NCBI RefSeq assembly: GCF_000308435.1
Contig: NZ_BAFR01000048.1
Span: forward strand, 1-64,000
Direction of reading: 5' to 3'
Source of the DNA: Nocardia araoensis NBRC 100135
Lineage (GTDB): Bacteria; Actinomycetota; Actinomycetes; Mycobacteriales; Mycobacteriaceae
Length of the DNA stretch: 64,000 nucleotides
A program made the translations under genes and the position numbers. This document shows positions 36,122 through 45,227 of this stretch, piece after piece. Under the pieces are notes generated by a model that saw only the letters and a list, made by a program, of their open reading frames with translations, made no database searches and was not told where the DNA came from. The first letter of the stretch is position 1. Each line of letters starts with the position of its first letter.

Positions 36122-39100
36122 CTACTCGGGCTGGCCATACGTGATCTCCAGCGAATGCTCTTCCAGGCTGCGGAGCGTCAGTTGGTCGTCTCGGACCTGG
36201 TTGAGCAGGAAGAGTTCCCTCGTGTGGCATTTGTCGCACAGGCTGACGACCGCAAACGGCCACAGGTCGACCGGAGCTCCGTAGGGGGCACTGTCCACGT
36301 AGATGCGGTCGGGACGCAGCGGCCGAGTGCTCGATCGATCGAACGGCTCCCAGTTCGGATGACTGCCTCTCAGTCGGAACCCGACGATCCGATACTGGCC
36401 CTCGTCGAGGTACTCACACCGTTCGACCCAATCCCAGTGGGTTCCGGAAAGCCATCTGACTGCACTGATCGCCCCCACGATGTGTGGTTCCAGCCGTTCG
36501 ACGTCTTCCGCCAGTTGGTGGCTGGCGCGGACGCCGTGCGCGTGGTGCGAGGTGTTCCTGAAGTCCTTGATGCGGCCCAGGAGGGCGCGTGCGTTGCCTC
36601 GGTCGCTTAGGGTGGTGAGCTGTTGGATGCGGGGCACGATTTCCTCAGTCTCCAGCCGGTCGAGGAACCAGAGCCAGGTACCGAAGGTGGCGCCGGTCCG
36701 GAACTGCTTGCGCAGGTTCCGGGAGAATCCGCTCGACGCGGCGAGTTCGGTGAGCGCCAGCACGCCCAGCACACGGGCCAGACCCTCTCCCAGCTTGAGC
36801 AGTCCGTCTTTCTGCTCTGCCGGGTGCGTGCTGATTCGGTACCGACGGGACAGTGCGGCCGCGTGGTACGGAAAGCTCCACTCGGCGCGCGAGATAAGAT
36901 CGTCCAGGGGCCGCACGAGTTCACCGATCAGGCGTGCCTCATGGGCGGCGAACCGGATTTCGTTCCGAACCCCCTGGACGTCCCGCTCGCCGCTGCTGAA
37001 GACGTTGGGCAGTATTCCCGACGTCGTATTCCGCAGTGCGCGCCGCCCCTCTTGTACGGTTCTCAGGAGGCCCTCCACCTCGCGGTCGGTCACCAGGTCG
37101 ACGGGGACGTGCGTATCCAGCAGGTCGCGAGCGCTGGGATACTGACCGTTGTCTTTACGGGAGTTCAACCACTCGCATAGCGCCTGGCCACAGCCGCGCA
37201 GCGGCTGCAGCACAAACAGCGAGGTGGCCGCCTCGCCGAAGCCGTTCGGAAGTAGACGCCAGTTCCCCGGCCGCCCGACGAGCATGCCGCCCGAACAGAG
37301 AGTCAACGGCGCCCCGTCCTCCGGTGCATCGGGCAGGTCAGCGGCAGAGTCCGCATCGTGAAGGTCTTGGGCGCGCAGATGCTTGGGCTGGTCAACGCCC
37401 TCCTTCTGCTCCTCACCGCGCCGCGGCGGGTGGACCCGAGTGGTCTCCAATCGGACAAGGTTGCGCAGCAATTCAAATTCGCCGTCGAGTTCCGGTCGAT
37501 AGAAGAGCGAGGGTGGGATCTCGCAACCCACCCGTGTCCTGCTGTCATCGATCCAGGCATCCGGAGCACTCTGGTGCACTTCGCGTTGGAGGTGGTCGCT
37601 CGGATCCACATGAAGCGGCAGACTGACCGACTCACGTAGCTCGGGATCCGGCTCGTAAGCATCCCCCGTCCGCTGCGGCTCCCCTTCGCCGTCGCGCACA
37701 CCTATGGCCTTGCGGACCGCCACCTCGAAGACCTTCCCCCGTGGCCAGCTTACGCCAGCCGAGGTGACTGCCCGGCGCAACGCCGTGATGGCTTCCTGGC
37801 ACTTGGTCCACGTCGAGCCGACCAACGGACGCAGGGCGGCCACCAGACCGGCAGGATCACGGGTCTTCTTTATCGCACGCGATTCGGCGAGCCGAGTCAG
37901 GGCCTCCTCGGACAGCTCGTACCGGAGCCGCAGCGGTTGATCGATCGTGACGTGCTGGTACATCAGTTCGTGGGTGGAGACGATGCGGACCCGGTCGTCT
38001 GGCCGCTGGGCAGGGTCGGCGGACAGGGTGTCCAGGTAGAGCCCGGTGATCTCGGCAATCTGGTCCGGTGTGATGTAGTTGCGCTTCGAGCCGATGGAGC
38101 GGCGCATCGGCTGGTACTGGTCCTGCGCGTTCAGTAGCAGCACCTGACGCCTGCGCTGTGCCGGCTTGCGGTTGCTGAGGACCCACAGGTAGGTGCTGAT
38201 GCCGGTGTTGTGGAAGAGTCGGTCGGGCAGCGCGACCAAGGCCTCAAGCCAGTCGTTCTCCAAGATCCACCGCCGGATCTCTGATTCGCCGGACCCAGCG
38301 GCGCCGGCGTACATTGGGGAGGCGTTGAAGATGACCGCGATCCGGCTGCCGCCCTCACCCGAGGGGCCCACTGGCTTCATCTTCGCCAGCATGTGCTGTA
38401 GGAAGAGTAGCGAGCCGTCGTTGATCCGGGGAAGACCGGCCCCGAAACGGCCCGCGAAACTATGCTGCTCGTGCTCCCACCGGACTGTGGATTCGATCGT
38501 CTTCCAGCCAACGCCGAACGGTGGATTGGCGAGGAGATAGTCGAAGGCGATTCCTTGGTGCCCATCTTCAGCGAGGACGTTCCCAAAGGCGATCGTCGAG
38601 GCCGGACGGCCGCTGATCATCATGTTGGCACAGGAAATCGCCCATGACTCCCGGTTGATCTCCTGGCCGTACACCATGACGTCCGCCCTCGGGTTCATCG
38701 ACGTGATGAACGAGGCCGCCTCGGTCAGCAAGCCGGCCGCTCCACAAGCCGGGTCCAGGATGGTGCGAACGGCGTGTGGCGACGTCAGCAGGTCCGAGTC
38801 GGCGGAGATGAGGAGCGAGGTCATCAGGTGGGCGAGGTCCCGGGGGGTGTAATGCTCCCCGCTCGTCTCGTTGTTGCTCTCCGCGAACCGTCGGACTAGC
38901 TCCTCGAAGAGGTTCTCCATGTGGTCGCCAGTGATCATCTGTCCCAGGTCGATCGAGGCGAACTGCCTGACTACGGGGTAGAGAAGCTCTGCCTCATGCA
39001 GGCAGATGACGGTCCGCTCAAACTCGAAGCCGTCCAGTATTTCCCTGACGTTGCAGGAGTACCCGCGAACATAATCCAAGAGCACCCGGTCGGCGTTCGA

Positions 39101-39463
39101 AGGATCATTGAGCACACTCTGGAAGGAGAACCGGCTCAGATTGTAAAAGGGCCAACCCGAGGCTGCCTTAAGGCGCTGCTCCTGCTCCTGTTCGCTGTCG
39201 GTGCGCTCGGCTTCGTCGAGCACCGCTTGCCGGCTCGGTGCCAGCAGGGAGTCGAGTCGGCGCAACACCGTGAACGGCAGGATCACCCGTCCGTACTCGG
39301 AAGGCTTGAAGTCGCCGCGCAGCAGGTCAGCCACCGACCAGACGAAGCTGGACAGGTGTCCGATGTTGCCACTCAAATTGCCCCCGCGCAGGCCAGCGCC
39401 TTCCATAGGACTGATCATCCCATGGCTACGGCCGGGGCCAGGGCCCAGTTCCATCATCGACAT
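36122..39463 (-). CDS. Type I-like N6-adenine DNA methyltransferase fused to a HEPN-like C-terminal module
   Basis: About 1113 aa, twice a normal HsdM. The first about 530 residues are HsdM-like: the N-terminal NLSGNIGHLSSFVWSVADLL helical domain, motif I DPACGAAG (about 237) and motif IV NPPFGVGW (about 313). The last about 450 residues lack an HsdS-type recognition domain. They carry a helical HEPN-like motif (KDFRNTSHHAHG) and a C-terminal Cys pair (SLCDKCHTRELFLL). No hsdS or hsdR is nearby. The ATG at 39463 has GGAGA 9 bp upstream; ATGs at 39418 and 39406 are closer to the family start. Confidence 0.75.
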   Translation of the reverse strand: MSMMELGPGPGRSHGMISPMEGAGLRGGNLSGNIGHLSSFVWSVADLLRGDFKPSEYGRVILPFTVLRRLDSLLAPSRQAVLDEAERTDSEQEQEQRLKAASGWPFYNLSRFSFQSVLNDPSNADRVLLDYVRGYSCNVREILDGFEFERTVICLHEAELLYPVVRQFASIDLGQMITGDHMENLFEELVRRFAESNNETSGEHYTPRDLAHLMTSLLISADSDLLTSPHAVRTILDPACGAAGLLTEAASFITSMNPRADVMVYGQEINRESWAISCANMMISGRPASTIAFGNVLAEDGHQGIAFDYLLANPPFGVGWKTIESTVRWEHEQHSFAGRFGAGLPRINDGSLLFLQHMLAKMKPVGPSGEGGSRIAVIFNASPMYAGAAGSGESEIRRWILENDWLEALVALPDRLFHNTGISTYLWVLSNRKPAQRRRQVLLLNAQDQYQPMRRSIGSKRNYITPDQIAEITGLYLDTLSADPAQRPDDRVRIVSTHELMYQHVTIDQPLRLRYELSEEALTRLAESRAIKKTRDPAGLVAALRPLVGSTWTKCQEAITALRRAVTSAGVSWPRGKVFEVAVRKAIGVRDGEGEPQRTGDAYEPDPELRESVSLPLHVDPSDHLQREVHQSAPDAWIDDSRTRVGCEIPPSLFYRPELDGEFELLRNLVRLETTRVHPPRRGEEQKEGVDQPKHLRAQDLHDADSAADLPDAPEDGAPLTLCSGGMLVGRPGNWRLLPNGFGEAATSLFVLQPLRGCGQALCEWLNSRKDNGQYPSARDLLDTHVPVDLVTDREVEGLLRTVQEGRRALRNTTSGILPNVFSSGERDVQGVRNEIRFAAHEARLIGELVRPLDDLISRAEWSFPYHAAALSRRYRISTHPAEQKDGLLKLGEGLARVLGVLALTELAASSGFSRNLRKQFRTGATFGTWLWFLDRLETEEIVPRIQQLTTLSDRGNARALLGRIKDFRNTSHHAHGVRASHQLAEDVERLEPHIVGAISAVRWLSGTHWDWVERCEYLDEGQYRIVGFRLRGSHPNWEPFDRSSTRPLRPDRIYVDSAPYGAPVDLWPFAVVSLCDKCHTRELFLLNQVRDDQLTLRSLEEHSLEITYGQPE

Positions 39464-40535
39464 CGAAAATCGTCTCCGAACGTCCTCGACCATGGTTGAC
39501 GCAACGAAACACCATTGCACCTCAGTACTTTTCGGTTACACAAATACTGCTGATCGAGTCCACCGACGAATATGGCAGACCGAACCACAACAACAACACC
39601 GACGACCCTGCTACGAACCGTCACCGCCGACGCGAGGCCGACATCGCCGAGGTGACAGCCGAGGTGACATACGAGTGGAAACAGGCCGGTGCGGTCGACC
39701 TGTAAACGTGTCGATCAGTGGTTTCGGCTTCCGCGCTGCGGAACGGGTTCATCGTGCCATCGGGTTCGTGCACTGTGTGTTGGATTCCGGTGCAGCACAG
39801 GACCGTGACCGCAACGGCGCGCCGACCAGGGCGGGTGTGACCGCGACGGAATCCGGGGACGACAGTCGCCGCTGTCCCGACGATGTCGACCGCGATCCTC
39901 GCCTTGTCGGCCACGGGTGGGTGATCGACTTGGGCGCGGGTGGGTTAGCCGTGTGGTGGCGGTGCCGCCCGTTCCTATGAGCGAGTGTCGACGGCCTTCG
40001 ACAGAGAATTGTGTGACCGGTTGGTATTGAGGTGGGTGCGGGCTTCTGGAGATTGTCGGAGTCGGAACGGCCTGTGGTGTAAGGGTTTTCGGTATTGCTT
40101 ACCGCAGCGGCGACGTGTAACGGCACGTCAGCGAGTATCGCCGCTCTGCGTGGGTTGCCGCTCGGGGTGCCGTACAACAAGGGTTGCTGTCGCGTGGCTG
40201 ATTCGAGTATCGGCCGAAGTCGACACGCCGGTTCGTGGCCGGCCCTTGGGGGAGCGCCTCGAACGAGCGATGACCGCGTGGTGTCCGGCGATGTGCTCGC
40301 GTCGGCCCGCGGTGCCGGAGTGAGTGCTGTTCCGCGTGCACGAGGAGGTCCTCGTGCACGGTTGCCGCGCGGTCGCGCCGAGCCCGGGTGGTAGAGGAGC
40401 GTGAGATGATCACCCGAGCGCACGGGGACGTCATCCGTGGTGCTGATATGTGCCTCGAGCAGCGGCTTCGGCGGGTATTCGACATCGCGGAGTGCTGCGG
40501 GCGAGCGAGAGGGTGGATGAGCGAGCGCTCTTGCG
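39464..40535. other. Right-end region of element A without a recognised gene
   Basis: About 1.07 kb. Several open frames exist on both strands but none shows a ribosome binding site plus family-like sequence. A short inverted repeat (GTGCACGAGGA then TCCTCGTGCAC at about 40335-40360) is visible. Probably decayed element-end DNA analogous to 13.77-14.08 kb. Confidence 0.45.
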
Positions 40536-40565
40536 CGTATCCCCGTCACGCGTGACGGGGATACG
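40536..40565. repeat. Perfect 30-bp palindrome next to the middle att copy
   Basis: Uninterrupted palindrome whose left half is CGTATCCCCGTCACG; the right half is its exact complement. It ends 11 bp before the att core at 40577. In the intact locus this position is just downstream of the tRNA 3' end, so it may act as a tRNA terminator, a recombinase or factor binding site, or a hairpin-forming boundary. Confidence 0.7.
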
Positions 40566-40576
40566 TGTGCAAGTAA

Positions 40577-40595
40577 TGCGCGAGAGGGGACTTGA
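40577..40595. repeat. att copy between elements A and B
   Basis: TGCGCGAGAGGGGACTTGA, 19 bp identical to 51422-51440 (tRNA-Leu 3' end). The next about 50 bp resemble those after the copy at 14.09 kb, including matches to GACGC and to TTGGAGTG/CTGGAGTG, as expected for related attachment arms. Confidence 0.8.
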
Positions 40596-41659
40596 TCACA
40601 GGGTTCCGACAGACTTGACGCGAATTAGTGCTGGAGTGATATCAAAGCTAGATCGCTACTGGATAGCTGTCAACCCCCGCCGTAGGGGTCGAAGTCGTAA
40701 ACTGTTGCGCTGAGGCATTATTCGTTAGCGCATCGCGGTAACCAAGCCATGGTGGGTTGGGTGTCTGACGTGTATGGCGGTGTGGTGTAAGCACCCGAGG
40801 ATGAGATCCGTCTGCCGCCGAAGAACCGCCCATAATTCACCGCTTCCGGTCATCACGTCACCACTGCCATGGCTGAACAGCTAGCCCGAACCGGACAACA
40901 TCAACTCGTCGCCCCACGTAGGAGAACTTGAGCGACGTAATGACCGATGGCGAGTGCGACCTCGGCTGGTCGGCGTCCAGGTCGACGGGAGTCGCAAGGC
41001 TACGACGACTGCCTCTGCTCCACACACCATGCTGCGATCTGGACTCGTGAGTTGAATGAGGGTTTGGTGAGGAGATGCTCAACGTATCCCTGCGTGGTGC
41101 GCTTGGCGATCACTTAATCGCGCGGCCTGACCCGGAATCATCTCCAGGGCGGCCGACAAAGCTTGTCGAGGACGCCCTCCCGCCCCCACGGTGGACATGC
41201 CATAGACGATGTTCTCGGCTGCGATGCGGACAGCGGGGTCTGCGATGGCCATGTCGGTACTGGTGAAAGCGGAGCCACCCATACACAACTGGCCAGGAGG
41301 CCGTGTCGTTGCGCGAGCGGTCCGCGAATGTTGCTCGTTGTCTCGGTTGTTGTCGGAGGAGCTTGCTATTGTCATTTGCGCGCACCAAGGCGGGGGCGTC
41401 AGGGTGGGAAGTCTTGGGTATCAACGGGATACGGCTCCACCAAGGCGCGGCGCACCTTACCGCAGCTTGTTGCTTGGACTCAGTAGTTAGAAGGGAAGTC
41501 GTCGATGATGAGCCGAACCAGTCGGATCGTCTCATGGCAACTGTCGCGCGTACCTGTCCTACTGACACACCTGCGCCCATCATGCGGGTGGATCACGGCG
41601 GGCTCGGCCGTCTCCGCACCTGCTGGAATCATCCATCTTGAAGTTCGGAGTAGCTAAGT
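40596..41659. other. Left-end region of element B without an intact gene
   Basis: About 1.06 kb. It contains att-arm sequence at its start and an AbrB-like partner remnant at about 41.15-41.23 kb. No integrase remnant is recognisable. GGAG lies 11 bp before the start of the HerA-like gene at 41660. Confidence 0.5.
41155..41228 (-). pseudogene. Remnant of the AbrB-like integrase partner gene
   Basis: The minus strand reads ENIVYGMSTVGAGGRPRQAL, matching the N-terminal segments at 15.8 kb (IVYSMCTVGAAGR) and 51.2 kb (VVYGICTVGDRGR). Only this N-terminal piece is recognisable. Confidence 0.55.
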
Positions 41660-43744
41660 ATGACCAGTCCCGCATCCCTCGTGGAGAACCTGACAGCTGC
41701 GCGCAAGCCGCTGACTGCACTCATCAATAAGGACTGTCAGCCGGTCGGGGGTATCTATCGGCTCGACTACGACTCGGCGGTCGTCCTCACTGACGATTTC
41801 AAGAAGAAGCAGGCCGGCGGCGTTCCGCGCGGCGGTTTTCTCCTAGCCGCGGCGGGTCGGGCAACCGACACGGTGTTCGTGCTGGATGAGCAGGAGGTCA
41901 TCCTGCTGCGTGTACGCGGCACAGCAGGCCTGCCGCACGAGGCCGAGCTCGTGCAGACCCGTATGGCCGTCGTCCGGGACGCGGGTGCCTCAGGGGTGAG
42001 TTATGACGATGTGCAGGACCCGTTGACACGCATCGAGCTTGAGCAGTCGGCGTTCGATTGTGAGGTGCTGGGCACCTTCTACACCGAGACCGACGACCGG
42101 ACAGCGGCGATACTGTTTGGGGCGGACATCGATAACGTGATGGCCTCGGCGAAATACCAAGTTTTTCTGCCTTCCCCGGAAGTATTGTCATGGTTGGCGT
42201 CCTACCCGGTGCCGGAGAACGACTCGGATCGCCTGACGATCGGCGCGGTGCGCTTTGCTGCGACGCGACGCAAAGCAATGCTTGCGGGTACCGACCAGTC
42301 CTCCGTGAAAATCCATGTCTCGGACTTCGTCGGCCGCAAGACAGCAGTGTTCGGAATGACTCGGACCGGTAAGTCAAACACCATCAAAACCCTGGTGACT
42401 GCAGTCCATCAATACGGTTCGGAGCACGGCGAGAAGATCGGTCAGGTGATCTTCGATCCCCAGGGCGAATACGCGAACGTGCAGGACCAGGACAAAACAG
42501 GACTGCGATTACTGGGTGACGACGCTGACTCCGTGTGCATATACAAGATCTCTCCCGATCGGTCTGACAGCAGGGAAAAGCCGCTGCGGATCAACTTCTT
42601 CGACACCGCCGTCCTGGACCTTGTGTGGTCATTGGTGCAGAACCAGGTATTGAAGGGAGTCTCGGCGAGCGCGCAGTACCTCGCAGGGTTCCGGACGGTG
42701 CCCATGGATAAACCTCCGGCCAACGATCCTAGGGCAATGGCGTATCACGAACGCTATCGGCTCGCGGCATATGCCTTGCTGCACAAGGCAGGCATCAAGG
42801 GACCTCTGACCGATGGAACCCGTAACTCGATCTCGGTGACGCTCAACGCTGTTGCCGCAGATCAAGCCCTCGCGGCGATTGATACGTTGAAGAAGGGCTA
42901 CAAAGCTCACATCGTGGAGGTCTCCGACTCTCAGACCGCGTCCGACCTGCTTGATTGGGTGAGCAAGCACCAAGCGGACAAGTGGCCAGACGGACCGGGC
43001 AGTCCGAAACCGAAGAAGGCTGGCGACAAACTGCTCCAGTCATGGGTAGACGACGGTCCATTCAACGACCTGCTGACGGGCATCTACGGTGGCCGCGGCG
43101 CAGCCGCAGCAGTCAAAGGAATCCGAGAGTTCCACTCAAGCGCGGCCTCTGGAAACGTGATGGATCAGGTTTGGGACGACATGGTCCAAGGGCGGCTGTC
43201 CATCATCGATCTCTCGGCTGGTAACGACGAGGTCGCCAAAATCATGTCCGAGCGTATCGTACTCAATCTACTGAATCAGGCGAGCGACAGATTCCGGAGC
43301 GGCCTGCTTCCGATCAAGATGCAAGTCATCGTCGAGGAGGCGCACAACCTCTTCGAACGCGGTGGCAAGCAGGTATCCGAAGATCCGTGGGTCCGGCTGT
43401 CGAAGGAAGCCGCGAAGTACAAAATGGGACTCATCTATGCGACGCAGGAGGTCACCTCGGTCGACAAGCGTATCTTGTCGAATACATCGAACTGGCTTAT
43501 CGCTCACCTGAATTCCGATCACGAAACCAAAGAACTGTCGCACTATTACGACTTTGCCGTATGGGCACCGAGCATCATCAAGGTCGAAGATGTCGGCTTC
43601 GTCCGCATGAAGACCTACTCCGGTAAGTACATCGTTCCCGTTCAGGTACGGATGTTCGACCACGCCATGGTGAACTCTGCTCGACAGGCTGCGGGACTCG
43701 CCCCTATTGACCTGGAGACCACGACGAACGGGAACCTTATCTAG
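41660..43744 (+). CDS. HerA-like DNA translocase ATPase (DUF87)
   Basis: 694 aa. An N-terminal HAS-barrel-like region (about 1-200) precedes a HerA/FtsK-superfamily ATPase: Walker A GMTRTGKS (about 233-240), VIFDPQGEY, Walker B VIVEEAHNLF (about 556), and the C-terminal IYATQEVTSVDKRILSNTSN segment. HerA hexamers pump DNA and partner with NurA nuclease. The stop is 2 bp before the NurA-like start, and a Dam-like gene follows on the same strand, suggesting one operon. HerA modules appear in several phage-defence systems with varied effectors. Confidence 0.88.
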   Translation: MTSPASLVENLTAARKPLTALINKDCQPVGGIYRLDYDSAVVLTDDFKKKQAGGVPRGGFLLAAAGRATDTVFVLDEQEVILLRVRGTAGLPHEAELVQTRMAVVRDAGASGVSYDDVQDPLTRIELEQSAFDCEVLGTFYTETDDRTAAILFGADIDNVMASAKYQVFLPSPEVLSWLASYPVPENDSDRLTIGAVRFAATRRKAMLAGTDQSSVKIHVSDFVGRKTAVFGMTRTGKSNTIKTLVTAVHQYGSEHGEKIGQVIFDPQGEYANVQDQDKTGLRLLGDDADSVCIYKISPDRSDSREKPLRINFFDTAVLDLVWSLVQNQVLKGVSASAQYLAGFRTVPMDKPPANDPRAMAYHERYRLAAYALLHKAGIKGPLTDGTRNSISVTLNAVAADQALAAIDTLKKGYKAHIVEVSDSQTASDLLDWVSKHQADKWPDGPGSPKPKKAGDKLLQSWVDDGPFNDLLTGIYGGRGAAAAVKGIREFHSSAASGNVMDQVWDDMVQGRLSIIDLSAGNDEVAKIMSERIVLNLLNQASDRFRSGLLPIKMQVIVEEAHNLFERGGKQVSEDPWVRLSKEAAKYKMGLIYATQEVTSVDKRILSNTSNWLIAHLNSDHETKELSHYYDFAVWAPSIIKVEDVGFVRMKTYSGKYIVPVQVRMFDHAMVNSARQAAGLAPIDLETTTNGNLI

Positions 43745-43746
43745 CC

Positions 43747-45144
43747 ATGCCGTACCAGGATGAGCGCGCATCACGACTCGGTCATGTGGCGACCGTCAAC
43801 AACAAAGCGGTGCGTGACGCAATGCAGCGATGGACGATCACCTCACGGCGGCCCGATAGTAAATCGCTTATTAAACCCTACTGCCGCCCGCTGGAGAGTC
43901 TGGAAGAACACGGATCGTTCAATGATGTCGAGTTTTCAATCACCGTCGACGGCTCCGATTCGGAAGTCGAGACGACACGTGACCACCCGACCGTCAAAGT
44001 GGGGTACGTGCGCGTCGCTGCTTCTGTGGTCTTTCTCGACACCTACCGACGCCTTGGGAACGAGCAGTACATCGACCCCCAGGTCTTTCGCAAGATCCAT
44101 AAGGAGTGTGCATTCGACGTGGCTCTGCCGGGTGCGCAACTGCAACTGCCCGGCATGAGCGGCGTCGACACCTGGCGTAGCGAACTCGACCGCTTCTTCG
44201 CGGACTCACGCTTCGACTCAAACACAACGATGACTCTGGCGGATGGGCTGCTCACCGTATTCGGAGCCACGGGAGCACCAGCTAGAGAGATTGAGCTCAG
44301 GGTGTGTCCGTCGTGCCCATACCGAAGCGGTTCCGGAAGCGGGCGACTGGTCGTCACCTCGAGTGGCGGTGCTTGTCCCCGGTGTCGAAATGCGCTGTAC
44401 CTGACCGACATTCTCCGAACCCACGAGGAATACAACATCGAGGGCTCGAACTTCTCGCCTCTGACTCGCGTAATGAACGTCACCGAGCGGCTCATGACCT
44501 TGTGCTACCTGGAACACTTTGCGCGGACCTTGCCTGACGCTCTTCGGCATACATTGTTTATCACCGACGGCCCGCTTGCCTTGCACGGGACTGTCGCACC
44601 GATACATACACGGTTTCAACAGTATTTGGCGAGCTTCCCGTACACGGAGCGCCATCCCGGTCCGCTGATGGTCGGTATCGAGAAGAACAAGACCTTTGTG
44701 GAACACGCCGAGCTCATAAAGGATTACATCGAGCCCGGTCATGTCATGATGCTGACTAATGAGTACATCAACCGAATCACGGGAAGGCCGCCGAAAAACC
44801 AGTATGGCATTGACGAATTTTACGGGCGGCGATTCATCTATCGCACGCAAGCTGGCGACCCGCTCGTAATCACCGTGCTGCCACGCCCTGGCGTCGAACC
44901 ATATGGTCACCCGGAATCAGAGAACCTGTCATCCTATCCCACGCTCCGGGTGATATGCGAAGTGCTCGATTCGCTTCGGACCCGGATGTACCGGCACGCG
45001 GTTGTGCCGGTTGCGTTGGCACACTCGGCAGCGTCCTTCCCGCTGGGTGTCGGTCACTCCGTACTCACGATGATGGCGCAACAGAACATTGCCGGACTTA
45101 AGGTTGACAACCAGGCAGTAAAACAGCCAGCCTACCCGAAATAG
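43747..45144 (+). CDS. NurA-domain nuclease with zinc ribbon
   Basis: 465 aa. NurA-type features: VDGSDSEVE near residues 67-75 (acidic metal ligands), FITDGPLAL near 271-279 and a C-terminal RVICEVLDSL/VPVALAHSAA region. A CxxC...CxxC zinc ribbon (CPSC near 186, CPRC near 211) is inserted in the domain. NurA is a 5'-3' exonuclease and endonuclease stimulated by HerA. Translation is likely coupled to the HerA-like gene 2 bp upstream. The insertion of a zinc ribbon is a detail worth structural comparison. Confidence 0.8.
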   Translation: MPYQDERASRLGHVATVNNKAVRDAMQRWTITSRRPDSKSLIKPYCRPLESLEEHGSFNDVEFSITVDGSDSEVETTRDHPTVKVGYVRVAASVVFLDTYRRLGNEQYIDPQVFRKIHKECAFDVALPGAQLQLPGMSGVDTWRSELDRFFADSRFDSNTTMTLADGLLTVFGATGAPAREIELRVCPSCPYRSGSGSGRLVVTSSGGACPRCRNALYLTDILRTHEEYNIEGSNFSPLTRVMNVTERLMTLCYLEHFARTLPDALRHTLFITDGPLALHGTVAPIHTRFQQYLASFPYTERHPGPLMVGIEKNKTFVEHAELIKDYIEPGHVMMLTNEYINRITGRPPKNQYGIDEFYGRRFIYRTQAGDPLVITVLPRPGVEPYGHPESENLSSYPTLRVICEVLDSLRTRMYRHAVVPVALAHSAASFPLGVGHSVLTMMAQQNIAGLKVDNQAVKQPAYPK

Positions 45145-45227
45145 GGCAACACAGCATGCACTATGCTGTTCGATAACACAGCGGAAGTTGGCGGTCTACG
45201 GAGATCGGGGCCGCCACCTACAGACGG

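Larger units (their letters stand above)
14094..40594. mobile_element. Integrative element A (defence island) at tRNA-Leu
   Basis: About 26.5 kb bounded by copies of the tRNA-Leu 3' end. It carries a tyrosine integrase 300 bp inside the left end, the AbrB-like partner pseudogene, dptFGH, a helicase-nuclease with a HEPN-like gene, two nuclease-like genes, a methyltransferase-HEPN fusion, and IS and PKS debris. No conjugation or replication genes are seen, so it is probably non-autonomous or decayed. The boundaries are seen; excision as a unit is inferred. Confidence 0.7.

Noticed and set aside
36122..39463. Complete type I restriction-modification system
   Set aside because: Only the HsdM-like part is present. 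No HsdS recognition domain or HsdR motor-nuclease is found within the window.
39749..40549. Possible 266-aa minus-strand gene near the right end of element A
   Set aside because: Pro/Arg-rich translation, no ribosome binding site, no domain, and it crosses into the boundary palindrome.
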